Assembly: GCF_029537375.1 (NCBI RefSeq)
Contig: NZ_CP120679.1
Span: 1,290,001-1,354,000, forward strand
Reading direction: 5' to 3'
DNA: 64,000 nucleotides
Origin: Bacillus sp. HSf4
GTDB taxonomy: Bacteria > Bacillota > Bacilli > Bacillales > Bacillaceae
Part shown: positions 31,670 to 39,299 of the stretch, piece after piece
Layout of the letters: the number at the start of each line of letters is the position of its first letter
Position numbering within the stretch: the stretch's first letter is position 1
The notes under the pieces: generated by a model
The model's database searches: none
Told to the model about the DNA's origin: nothing
The model's input: only the letters and a program-made list of their open reading frames with translations
Program-made: the position numbers and the translations under genes

Positions 31670-32065
31670 ATGGTTACATTATATACATCACCAAGCTGCA
31701 CGTCATGCAGAAAGGCGCGCGCATGGTTAGAAGAGCATGATATTCCATTTACGGAAAGAAATATTTTTTCAGAGCCTTTATCAATTGATGAGATAAAAGA
31801 AATTTTGCGGATGACGGAAGACGGAACCGACGAGATCATTTCAACTCGTTCAAAAGTGTTCCAAAAGTTGAACGTCAACCTTGAAACAATGCCTCTGCAA
31901 GAGCTTTACCAGCTCATCAATGAACATCCAGGCCTGTTGCGCCGTCCGATCATCATCGACGAAAAACGCCTGCAGGTTGGTTACAATGAGGACGAAATCC
32001 GCCGCTTCCTGCCTCGCAAAGTGCGCACATTCCAATTGAGGGAAGCGCAGCGTCTGGCCAATTAA
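31670..32065 (+). CDS. spx: Spx, redox-stress transcription regulator
   Basis: Spx binds the C-terminal domain of the RNA polymerase alpha subunit and switches on thiol-stress genes. The 131-residue ArsC-family protein has the redox switch Cys10-x-x-Cys13 ([11 protein letters not shown]), Gly52 (needed for alpha contact) and Arg91-Arg92 in RRPIIID. ATG 31670 follows AAGGAGTGAAG; three upstream codons from ATG 31661 overlap the ribosome site. Its degradation adaptor SpxH is encoded at 44.9-45.8 kb and the ClpC adaptor MecA at 33 kb. Confidence 0.97.
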   Translation: MVTLYTSPSCTSCRKARAWLEEHDIPFTERNIFSEPLSIDEIKEILRMTEDGTDEIISTRSKVFQKLNVNLETMPLQELYQLINEHPGLLRRPIIIDEKRLQVGYNEDEIRRFLPRKVRTFQLREAQRLAN

Positions 32066-32076
32066 TTGTGAAGAGT

Positions 32077-32108
32077 AAAGAAGGCTGAAATTTTTCAGCC
32101 TTCTTTTT
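32077..32108. terminator. Bidirectional terminator between spx and yjbE
   Basis: AAAGAAGGCTGAAA pairs with TTTCAGCCTTCTTT around a 2-3 base loop, with A and T runs on both sides. The yjbE stop codon is at its right edge. Confidence 0.88.
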
Positions 32109-32769
32109 AATGTTTCTCACTAAGTTGTTCATAATAAATACTGGCTAAAATCACAAAAATAACTGTTAGGACGGGGAGCAGCATTTCAATCATGCCGTGT
32201 TTGGCCATAAAGGAAGACAGCTCCTGCTCTCTGACGATCATTTCGCCGCCTGTATATGCGAGCAGACCGCTGCCGGCGTATAGCAACAGCGGAAATTTGG
32301 CCATGGCGATCTGAATCAGCCTGCTGCCCCAAATAATAACGGGCACCGAAATCATGAGTCCGGCAACGACGAGCATCAGCCGCCCATGCGAGGCCCCGGC
32401 CACAGCGATGACATTATCTAAGGACATGAACAAATCAGCCACCACAATAATGCGAATCGCTTTCCATAGGGATGTCCCGCTTTTGACATGCTGGGTATCT
32501 TTTTTCTCAATCAGGAGCTGGTATCCTAAATACAGAAGGAAGATTCCTCCGATCAATTGCAGATAGGGAACTGTCAGCAGATACACTGCGGCTGCAGTCA
32601 GCATGATTCTCATGAAAATGGCGATGCATGTGCCGATGATGATCGCTTTTTGTCTCTGCATGGGAGGCAAATTGCGGCTGGCCATTGCGATGACAACGGC
32701 GTTGTCTCCGCCGAGAATGAGGTCGATTCCGATGATGACAAGGAATGACATCAACACATCGTGTTCCAT
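32107..32769 (-). CDS. yjbE: TerC-family membrane protein YjbE
   Basis: The 220-residue protein has seven hydrophobic segments and the duplicated TerC signature: DLILGGDNAVVIA near the N-terminus and DLFMSLDNVIAVAGA in the middle, whose Asp/Asn residues probably bind metal. TerC relatives in B. subtilis export manganese and help metalate secreted enzymes; that role for YjbE is inference. ATG 32769 follows AGAGAGGTG. It stands alone between spx and mecA. Confidence 0.88.
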   Translation of the reverse strand: MEHDVLMSFLVIIGIDLILGGDNAVVIAMASRNLPPMQRQKAIIIGTCIAIFMRIMLTAAAVYLLTVPYLQLIGGIFLLYLGYQLLIEKKDTQHVKSGTSLWKAIRIIVVADLFMSLDNVIAVAGASHGRLMLVVAGLMISVPVIIWGSRLIQIAMAKFPLLLYAGSGLLAYTGGEMIVREQELSSFMAKHGMIEMLLPVLTVIFVILASIYYEQLSEKH

Positions 32770-33049
32770 CAACTGGCACCTCTCTTTGCTAAACGGGCCC
32801 GTTTTTTTTAGAACCCGTCATCTTCAGCTCTGCTTGTACAATTAATATATGAAGCGGGGCGGAAATTATGTTTGCTTGTCTTTTATGCATTTTTATTTCT
32901 TTTGCGCCTTTTTTATCATAAAATAGAAATTAAAGATTGTTCAGGGATAAGGTTAAGAAGTGGACGTAATGGGTAAAGTGTAGTAAAGTACAATTAATTG
33001 GGAGCTTAGTTATCCCTTCACCATCATACAAAGAAGGGAAGGTTGGCAA

Positions 33050-33688
33050 ATGGAAATCGAAAGAATAAACGAACATACGGTTAAGTTTTATATTTCCTAC
33101 GGTGATATAGAAGACCGGGGGTTTGACAGGGAAGAAATCTGGTACAATCGTGAACGCAGTGAAGAGCTGTTTTGGGAAATGATGGACGAAGTGCACGAAG
33201 AAGAAGAGTTTGCCGTTGAAGGCCCCCTTTGGATTCAAGTGCAGGCCCTTGATAAAGGGTTGGAAATCATTGTCACAAGAGCTCAGCTTTCCAAAGACGG
33301 ACAAAAGCTAGAACTGCCGATTCCTGAAGATAAAAAGCAAGATGCAGCAGAAGAAAGCCTCGATGCATTGCTGGAAGATTTTCAAAAGGAAGAGGATGCC
33401 GAAGAGCAGAAGCTGCAATTCGTATTAAAATTTGCTGATTTTGAGGATGTCATCTCATTGTCAAAAATGACCGTCGTCGGCTGCCAAACGACATTGTATT
33501 CTCATGAAAACCGCTATTATTTATTCGTGGATTTCAATGAACTGCCTGATGAAGAGGTTGAAAATCAGCTCAGCATTTTGCTGGAATACGCCTCAGAATC
33601 AAAAATGACGATTCACATGCTGGAGGAGTATGGAAAACTGATCGCAGCAAATCATGCTCTTCATACAATAAAAAAGCACTTTGCATAA
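33050..33688 (+). CDS. mecA: MecA, ClpC adaptor protein
   Basis: MecA delivers ComK, ComS and other targets to ClpCP and so restrains competence. The 212-residue protein has the N-terminal substrate-binding domain (MEIERINEHTVKFYISYGDIEDRGFDR is cut here to its first residues MEIERINEHTVKF), an acidic linker (about 95-125) and the C-terminal ClpC-binding domain from about LKFADFEDVISL. ATG 33050 follows AAGAAGGGAAGG. It is followed by a hairpin; coiA, its usual neighbour, is 7 kb away here. Confidence 0.94.
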   Translation: MEIERINEHTVKFYISYGDIEDRGFDREEIWYNRERSEELFWEMMDEVHEEEEFAVEGPLWIQVQALDKGLEIIVTRAQLSKDGQKLELPIPEDKKQDAAEESLDALLEDFQKEEDAEEQKLQFVLKFADFEDVISLSKMTVVGCQTTLYSHENRYYLFVDFNELPDEEVENQLSILLEYASESKMTIHMLEEYGKLIAANHALHTIKKHFA

Positions 33689-33689
33689 A

Positions 33690-33717
33690 AAAGCCGGTTT
33701 CTTTTGAAGCCGGCTTT
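33690..33717 (+). terminator. Terminator after mecA
   Basis: AAAGCCGG (33690-33697) pairs with CCGGCTTT (33710-33717). The T tail is short (TTTAATTTT). The 225 bases after it carry no gene I can support. Confidence 0.7.
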
Positions 33718-33943
33718 AATTTTCTCCGTTCCTTTACACAGTCAGCAACGATGGGAACAAAAAAGATCATGATAAGCTTAAGTTCCCGCAACTTCACTCC
33801 TCCCATTCTCCATCATTCAAACGGCTTCACACTTTCCAATCATTTCGGCCCAAACCGAATAGGTCAATATCATCTATACACTTCCCGCTTCATTGATTAA
33901 GATGGATGAGGTATCATGACAAATTTTGGAATGTGAGAACGAT

Positions 33944-34084
33944 TTGAAGCGAAGATGTTTAAAATGGATTATGGCTGTCTTTATTGGTTTAACATGTTTT
34001 TGTGCCGCTTTTTCTCAAACAGCCATGGCAGCCGTATATTCTTCTCGGACCAACGGGCAAAAACAATTTGAATCAGGCCTATAA
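33944..34084 (+). pseudogene. Signal-peptide fragment of the GH8 enzyme, out of frame with the catalytic part
   Basis: From TTG 33944 this frame reads MKRRCLKWIMAVFIGLTCFC, then AAFSQTAMA: a basic N-terminus, hydrophobic core and AMA cleavage site, so a textbook secretion signal. It stops at TAA 34082-34084. The catalytic frame is shifted by one base. Removing the C at 34046 would join the two as VYSSGPTGKNN. The ribosome site before TTG 33944 is weak, and TTG 33926 or ATG 33971 are other in-frame starts. Confidence 0.7.
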
Positions 34085-35213
34085 AAAGTATTTTGATGAG
34101 AAAGGCGGATCGCTGTTTCATTATATGAAGGACGGTTCAGCTTATATCACTTCGATGACGGACGATAACCTGGGCAATGGTTACTACAGTGTCAAAACAG
34201 AGGGTATGAGCTACGGGATGATGATGACGCTGCAAATGAATGATGAGTATAAGTTCCAAAGGCTATGGGATTTCGTCCGCAAATATATGCGCCATTCCGA
34301 GAAAAATGACAGTTTGTACGGCTACCATCGCTGGCAAATGAAAACGAACAGCTCAGACGTGCAAACCATTGATCAGAATGTTGCATCTGACGGTGAAGTC
34401 TGGTTTGCGGCAGCGCTTCTTATGGCGTCTGGCCGCTGGGGTGATAAAGAGTACCCGTATGATTACAAAGCGCGGGCCCAAGACCTGCTTGACGCTTTGG
34501 CCGGTGCTGGCGAATACGCCAACGCTGGCAAGGAAGCGAGAGTTTTTATTAAAAACAGCAAGGAGATGGTTCGATTCGGCCCTTATGTCAATTGGACGGA
34601 TCCTTCCTACCACGTTCCTGCTTTTTTCGAGTTATTCGCTAAAAGCGCCATAAGCAGCCAGCAGTATTTTTGGAAAGAGGCAGCAAACAAATCTCGAACA
34701 TACTTGTCAGAAACGACGTTTAAAAGTGTTTTAAATAACGGATCATCCGTCACCAATGCCGCCACAGGGCTCTTTCCTGATGAAGCCGGCTTCGACGGTG
34801 TAAGCGATGCGGCACATTCCTCAACGGAAACAGACCGAAATTTCAGCTATGATGCTTGGCGGACGGTGTCCCACATCGCGATGGATTATACACTTTGGTC
34901 CTCGGCAGATAACGCATATCGCGCCAGCGAGCAAAAAGCGGTTAACAAGTTCTTGACGTTTATGAAACGGGAAAACTTCGGGAGAACGGCCCATGAATAT
35001 ACGCTGAATGGGACGGCCGTTAAAAGAGGAAGTCCGGTGGGGCTGATCGCCGCCAATGCAGGCGGAGCGACTGCAGCAAGCGATGCCTCATTAAGGACAG
35101 GGTTTGCCAATGTGTTTAACAGCGCCTATATTCCTGACGATTATTACGGATCCTGCCTGTACATGCTGAACAGCCTGGTAGCAAACGGCAAATTTACGAT
35201 GTATCTTCCTTAA
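34002..35213 (+). CDS. Glycoside hydrolase family 8 (endoglucanase/chitosanase-type), separated from its signal peptide by a frameshift
   Basis: The catalytic frame encodes a GH8 (alpha/alpha)6-barrel enzyme that acts on beta-1,4-glucans or chitosan. The general acid is expected at the Glu of KTEGMSYGMMM (codon 34200) and the base at the Asp of SYDAWRTV (codon 34851); VASDGEVWFAAALLMASGRW is the GH8 signature. The frame opens only at GTG 34002 without a ribosome site, and its first 19 residues do not look native; the true mature start is GPTGKNNLNQAY. The export signal lies in another frame at 33944-34084. Either the gene is disrupted, or the base call is wrong. Substrate choice cannot be settled by eye. 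Confidence 0.85.
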   Translation: MPLFLKQPWQPYILLGPTGKNNLNQAYKKYFDEKGGSLFHYMKDGSAYITSMTDDNLGNGYYSVKTEGMSYGMMMTLQMNDEYKFQRLWDFVRKYMRHSEKNDSLYGYHRWQMKTNSSDVQTIDQNVASDGEVWFAAALLMASGRWGDKEYPYDYKARAQDLLDALAGAGEYANAGKEARVFIKNSKEMVRFGPYVNWTDPSYHVPAFFELFAKSAISSQQYFWKEAANKSRTYLSETTFKSVLNNGSSVTNAATGLFPDEAGFDGVSDAAHSSTETDRNFSYDAWRTVSHIAMDYTLWSSADNAYRASEQKAVNKFLTFMKRENFGRTAHEYTLNGTAVKRGSPVGLIAANAGGATAASDASLRTGFANVFNSAYIPDDYYGSCLYMLNSLVANGKFTMYLP

Positions 35214-35246
35214 AGAATGTGTGTGTAATATCAAATTGAAAGACTG

Positions 35247-35268
35247 ACCCTTCTCTGCGGAGAAGGGT
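35247..35268 (+). terminator. Terminator after the GH8 gene
   Basis: ACCCTTCTC (35247-35255) pairs with GAGAAGGGT (35260-35268) around TGCG, then TTATTAATT. The tail is modest. Confidence 0.7.
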
Positions 35269-35426
35269 TTATTAATTAGCAGAAGTTGATCCCGCCGTTG
35301 TGAGCCTATCCTACCCTTTAATGGAGGTAAATTGCCTGTAATCTATATTTGGGGAAGGTTTTTTGTGAACATTATGAACAAAAAGAATTTTATGCAGTTA
35401 AACTGTGCACGAAAAGATAAGGAAGC

Positions 35427-35445
35427 TATAATGAAAGCGATTACA
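35427..35445 (+). promoter_or_regulatory. tct promoter -10 with overlapping cre (CcpA) site
   Basis: A perfect TATAAT at 35427-35432 is overlapped by ATGAAAGCGATTACA at 35431-35445, which fits the cre consensus WTGNAANCGNWNNCW at every defined position. A CcpA complex here should block initiation, so the tricarboxylate transporter is probably repressed by preferred sugars. The -35 is not clear. tctC starts about 18 bases later. Confidence 0.7.
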
Positions 35446-35462
35446 ATAAAGGGGGAACACAA

Positions 35463-36488
35463 ATGTCAAAAAGGGGTCAACTTTGCGGCTTGACGATTTT
35501 GCTCGTGTTTGCGCTCATTTTGGGAGGATGCGGCGGAAACGCAGCTTCAAACAATAAAGCCGGGGAAGAAAAAGATTTTAAACCTTCAAAACCGATTGAG
35601 GTTGTTGCGCCCGCCGGAGCCGGCGGGGGATGGGATACAACGGCCAGAACTGTGGCAAAAATCATGGGTGAAGAACAATTGATTGACAAGATGGCTGTCG
35701 TCAACAAACCGGGCGGCGGGGGAGCGACAGGTTGGTCGTATGTCCACCGCAAAAAAGGCGACAATCATACGCTCTTTGTTACATCACCGCCGATCTTGTT
35801 CGTCCCGTTAAACGGACAATCTCAATACGGCCATGAAGATTTCACACCGATCGCAAGCGTGATTGCCGATTACGGCGCGTTTGTCGTTCATAAAGATTCG
35901 CCATATCAATCTATGAAAGATCTGATTGAAGCACTGAAAAAAGATCCGAAGTCTGTTTCGATTGTCGGGACGTCATCACCGGGAAGCATGGACCATATGC
36001 AATTTGTCAGCGCCGTCCAAAAAGCGGGTGTTAATGCGAAGCAGCTCAAGTATATTACGGCGCAAGACGGCGCCGGCATGAGCATGCTGCTCGGCAAAAA
36101 AGCGGATGTCTACTCGACAGGGGTCGGTGAAGCCGCCGAACAAGCGAGAGCCGGAAAGGTCAGGGTGCTGGCCATCACCGCGCCGGAGCGCATGAAAGGG
36201 GAGACCGTCAAAGACTTTCCGACATTAAAAGAGCAGGGAATCGATGACGAATTCACCGTATGGAGAGGTTTTATGGGACCGCCCGGAATGAGTGAGGCAG
36301 CTGTCAAGTTTTATGAGAAGAAAATCAAAGAGATGATGGAAAAAGACAGCTGGAAATCGATTCGGGACAGCTACGGCTGGGAGGACAAATATATGGACCA
36401 TAAGGAATTCAAAACATATCTTGATGCCCAACACAAAGCAATGAAAAGTTTGCTTGATGAGATCGGGCTTGGTGATGAAGCCAAATAA
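35463..36488 (+). CDS. tctC: Tripartite tricarboxylate transporter substrate-binding lipoprotein (TctC/Bug family)
   Basis: This extracytoplasmic receptor delivers citrate-like or other carboxylic acids to the TctAB membrane complex. The 341-residue protein has a lipoprotein signal ending LILGGC (Cys23), then the Bug/TctC fold: KPIEVVAPAGAGGGWDTTAR, NKPGGGGATGW and a late WRGFMGPPGM segment. ATG 35463 follows AAGGGGGAAC. It begins a three-gene operon with tctB and tctA. The real substrate is unknown; many family members bind dicarboxylates or aromatic acids. Confidence 0.9.
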   Translation: MSKRGQLCGLTILLVFALILGGCGGNAASNNKAGEEKDFKPSKPIEVVAPAGAGGGWDTTARTVAKIMGEEQLIDKMAVVNKPGGGGATGWSYVHRKKGDNHTLFVTSPPILFVPLNGQSQYGHEDFTPIASVIADYGAFVVHKDSPYQSMKDLIEALKKDPKSVSIVGTSSPGSMDHMQFVSAVQKAGVNAKQLKYITAQDGAGMSMLLGKKADVYSTGVGEAAEQARAGKVRVLAITAPERMKGETVKDFPTLKEQGIDDEFTVWRGFMGPPGMSEAAVKFYEKKIKEMMEKDSWKSIRDSYGWEDKYMDHKEFKTYLDAQHKAMKSLLDEIGLGDEAK

Positions 36489-36569
36489 ACACGATGTGAT
36501 CGTTTCAGACGGCAAGCCGGGCGAAGCTTCGCCGGCTTGTCAGAAATCGAGAAAGGCTGGTGTAGACCA

Positions 36570-37025
36570 ATGAGGATCACAAACCGGGGCGTTTCTGTCG
36601 TGGTTTTGGCTGTAGCCGCCGTCTATTTGGCGCTCAGCTTTAATTTGGAGAGTTATCCGTACGCCGTCATTGACGCGGACGTGCTGCCGAAAAGCCTCGG
36701 CGTAGTGCTTGTCATACTCGGGATCTGTTTGTTTTTTGAAAAGGACAAGAAAGACACGGAAGCAAAAAAGCTGTTTCAATTAAAGAAGCAGGATGTAAAG
36801 GTGATGGTCTTTTGCGTCGCTTCTCTCATCATTTATATTACGGTGCTGGAGATCATTGGATTTTTATTGTCAACCGTTTTGCTGCTGATCGTCCTGCCGG
36901 CGGTATTGGGCTATCGCAAATGGAAAACTGCCGCCGCCGTTTCGCTCATTTTCAGCAGCGCCATTTATGTTTCATTTCATTATTTGCTGAACATTATGCT
37001 ACCGCAGGGGGTTATGCCTTTTTAA
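36570..37025 (+). CDS. tctB: Tripartite tricarboxylate transporter small membrane subunit (TctB)
   Basis: TctB is the small membrane partner of TctA. The 151-residue protein has four hydrophobic segments, the last two as FCVASLIIYITVLEIIGFLL and LIVLPAVLGYR…VSLIFSSAIYV. ATG 36570 (MRITNRGVSVVVL) follows AAAGGCTGGTG; the frame open to 36537 lacks a site. It lies between tctC and tctA. Confidence 0.85.
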   Translation: MRITNRGVSVVVLAVAAVYLALSFNLESYPYAVIDADVLPKSLGVVLVILGICLFFEKDKKDTEAKKLFQLKKQDVKVMVFCVASLIIYITVLEIIGFLLSTVLLLIVLPAVLGYRKWKTAAAVSLIFSSAIYVSFHYLLNIMLPQGVMPF

Positions 37026-37048
37026 TAAACGAGTAGGGAGGGAAGTGC

Positions 37049-38554
37049 ATGTTAGAAAGTATTTTATACGGATTCCAGGTGGCTTTGACCCCGCAAAATA
37101 TCATGTTTGCATTTTTAGGCGTATTGATCGGGACAGTGATCGGCATGCTTCCTGGGCTTGGACCGATCACTGCGATTGCCATCATGATTCCGTTAAGTTA
37201 TGGGATGGATCCCGCATCCGCTTTGATTTTAATGGCCGGTGTCTATTATGGCGCGGTGTTTGGCGGCTCGACATCCTCCATTCTCTTAAATGCACCCGGT
37301 GTGGCCGGAACCGTTGCCACATCGTTTGACGGATATCCGATGGCGAAGCAGGGGAAAGCAGGAAAGGCGCTGGCTGTAGCTGCCATTTGTTCGTTTGCCG
37401 GCGGTACGATTACCGTCGTTGCCCTGATGCTTGTCGCTCCGGCGATGGCCAATGTCGCCGTTACATTTGGACCGACCGAATATTTCGCCCTGATGCTCCT
37501 GGGATTGGTGGCGATCTCCAGCCTGTCGGAAGGATCGACCGTCAAAGCGTTAATTTCGGCAACATTAGGCTTTATGACCGCCACGATCGGAATTGATCCG
37601 CAAACGGGAACAGAGCGGTTTACCTTCGGTGCAGCAAGCCTTCTGGAAGGAATCGATTTTTTGATCGTCGCCCTTGGACTGTTTGCCTTGGCTGAAGTCG
37701 CCTTTTTAATTAAAACGCGAAACAAGCCGATGACAAACGAAGCCTCACAAGTCGGCAGCCTGAAGGTGACAAAAAGCGAAATGAAAGAGATTTCCGGGCC
37801 GATTGCACGACATTCAGTGATCGGATTCCTGCTTGGCGTCCTGCCGGGTGCAGGAGCAACGATCGCCTCATTTATTTCGTATATTACAGAAAAGCGTATC
37901 TCGAAAAATCCTGAATCATTCGGCAAAGGGAATATTAAAGGGATTGCCGCGCCGGAAACATCTAATAACGCGGCAACGAGCGGAGCGTTTGTCCCGCTGT
38001 TGACACTCGGAATTCCCGGATCAGGAACAACCGCCGTTTTGCTCGGTGCGCTTCTCGTCGTCGGTGTTCAGCCGGGGCCGCTTATGCTGACTGATCATCC
38101 TGACGTTTTTTGGGGCGTGATCGCCAGCATGTACATCGGCAATTTGTTTTTGCTGATTTTGAACTTGCCGCTCATTCCTTTTTTGGCAAAAATTTTACTG
38201 ATTCCCAAGCAGCTCTTGATTTCGCTCATTTTTGTCTTCTGTTTGATCGGTGTTTATGCTGTGACCTTTAATATTGTCCATCTCTATATTTTGGTCTTCT
38301 TCGGCATCCTCGGCTATTTGATGCGGGTTCTTTCCTTTCCGGCAGCTCCGTTTATTTTGGCCTTTATTTTAGGGAGTATGATGGAAGAGTCGTTCAGACA
38401 GGCAATGACACTCTCTTCCGGGAGACTGTCCATCTTTTTCGAAAGCCCTGTCACAGTCGGTCTATTGATTGTGGCACTCCTGTCTCTGATCGTGCCGCCG
38501 ATTTCCCGGGCAATGAGAAACCGGCAAAACAAATCGATCGATGTCGAAGGGTAA
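37049..38554 (+). CDS. tctA: Tripartite tricarboxylate transporter large membrane subunit (TctA)
   Basis: TctA forms the transport channel. The 501-residue protein has about twelve hydrophobic segments and the two conserved glycine-rich repeats: GTVIGMLPGLGPITAIAIMI near residue 28 and GFLLGVLPGAGATIASFISY near residue 256. GIPGSGTTAVLLGAL is a further family motif. ATG 37049 follows GGGAGGGAAG. It ends the operon and converges on the two-component genes. Confidence 0.93.
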   Translation: MLESILYGFQVALTPQNIMFAFLGVLIGTVIGMLPGLGPITAIAIMIPLSYGMDPASALILMAGVYYGAVFGGSTSSILLNAPGVAGTVATSFDGYPMAKQGKAGKALAVAAICSFAGGTITVVALMLVAPAMANVAVTFGPTEYFALMLLGLVAISSLSEGSTVKALISATLGFMTATIGIDPQTGTERFTFGAASLLEGIDFLIVALGLFALAEVAFLIKTRNKPMTNEASQVGSLKVTKSEMKEISGPIARHSVIGFLLGVLPGAGATIASFISYITEKRISKNPESFGKGNIKGIAAPETSNNAATSGAFVPLLTLGIPGSGTTAVLLGALLVVGVQPGPLMLTDHPDVFWGVIASMYIGNLFLLILNLPLIPFLAKILLIPKQLLISLIFVFCLIGVYAVTFNIVHLYILVFFGILGYLMRVLSFPAAPFILAFILGSMMEESFRQAMTLSSGRLSIFFESPVTVGLLIVALLSLIVPPISRAMRNRQNKSIDVEG

Positions 38555-38566
38555 AAAAATTTGATG

Positions 38567-38590
38567 GTCCGGAACGCTACGCTTCCGGAC
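38567..38590. terminator. Hairpin between convergent tctA and response-regulator genes
   Basis: GTCCGGAA (38567-38574) pairs with TTCCGGAC (38583-38590) around CGCTACGC. It overlaps the last codons of the response-regulator gene and has short T-rich tails, so it may serve both directions. Confidence 0.65.
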
Positions 38591-39299
38591 TTTCATTTGC
38601 TTTAACAGGCTTGTATCTGCGTTCAGGGCGTCCGACAGTTCCGTAGTAAAGTTCTGTTTTGACATGCTTTTCAGATGCTAAAAATTCCAAATAGCGCCTT
38701 GCGGTCGTTCTGCTGATACCAATTGTCCGGCCGAGATTTTCAGCCGTGACACCGTCGGCATTGTCGCTGCTCTGCAACACATCGGCGACTTTTTTTAATG
38801 TCAGTCCATCAATGCCCTTCGGGTAGGTATCTTCCGCTGTCCGCTTTTCTTTCATCATGCTCTTTCTTTTCGCCATCAATGTGTCGACATCCGTCTGGTC
38901 AATCGATGACAGCGTATTCACTTTCAATCGGTATGAACGGTAGTTTAAAAGCGTTTCTTTCAATCTGGAAAACATGATCGGCTTAATCAAATAATCAACC
39001 GCACCGGCGCGGATCGCCTGTTCAACATATTCCACTTCCTTGGCCGCTGTAATCATCATGACATCGGTGCGTCTCAGCTTCTGTCTGATCAGCCATAAAA
39101 GCTCCATCCCGGAGCCATCCGGCAAAAAAATATCGAGCAGGACAAGGTCGGGTTTTACGACCGGAAGCAAATCTTTGGCGTCTTGAAAATTTTCGGCGAT
39201 GCCGACGACGGAAAACCCTTCAATTTTGCTGATCAGCTTTTGATGAATATCAGCGTTTTTGATATCATCTTCAACAATAAAAACTTGCAGTGCTTTCAT
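38577..39299 (-). CDS. Response regulator of the CitT/DcuR type, probably controlling tctCBA
   Basis: The 240-residue protein has an N-terminal receiver with phospho-acceptor Asp56 (LVLLDIFLPDGSG), the acidic pair in VEDD and Lys in YLIKP, and a C-terminal helix-turn-helix (TAENLGRTIGISRTTARRYLEF). The architecture is that of CitT/DctR/DcuR, which respond to carboxylic acids. It overlaps its sensor kinase gene by four bases. Neighbouring tctCBA is the likely target (inference). The symbol is left empty because citT itself may exist elsewhere. Confidence 0.9.
   Translation of the reverse strand: MKALQVFIVEDDIKNADIHQKLISKIEGFSVVGIAENFQDAKDLLPVVKPDLVLLDIFLPDGSGMELLWLIRQKLRRTDVMMITAAKEVEYVEQAIRAGAVDYLIKPIMFSRLKETLLNYRSYRLKVNTLSSIDQTDVDTLMAKRKSMMKEKRTAEDTYPKGIDGLTLKKVADVLQSSDNADGVTAENLGRTIGISRTTARRYLEFLASEKHVKTELYYGTVGRPERRYKPVKANESPEA

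Noticed and set aside
33570..33806. Minus-strand frame with a GGGAGGAG site beginning after mecA
   Set aside because: Has a good ribosome site and a short hydrophobic start, but runs through the mecA terminator into the mecA antisense strand; no terminator or recognisable family.
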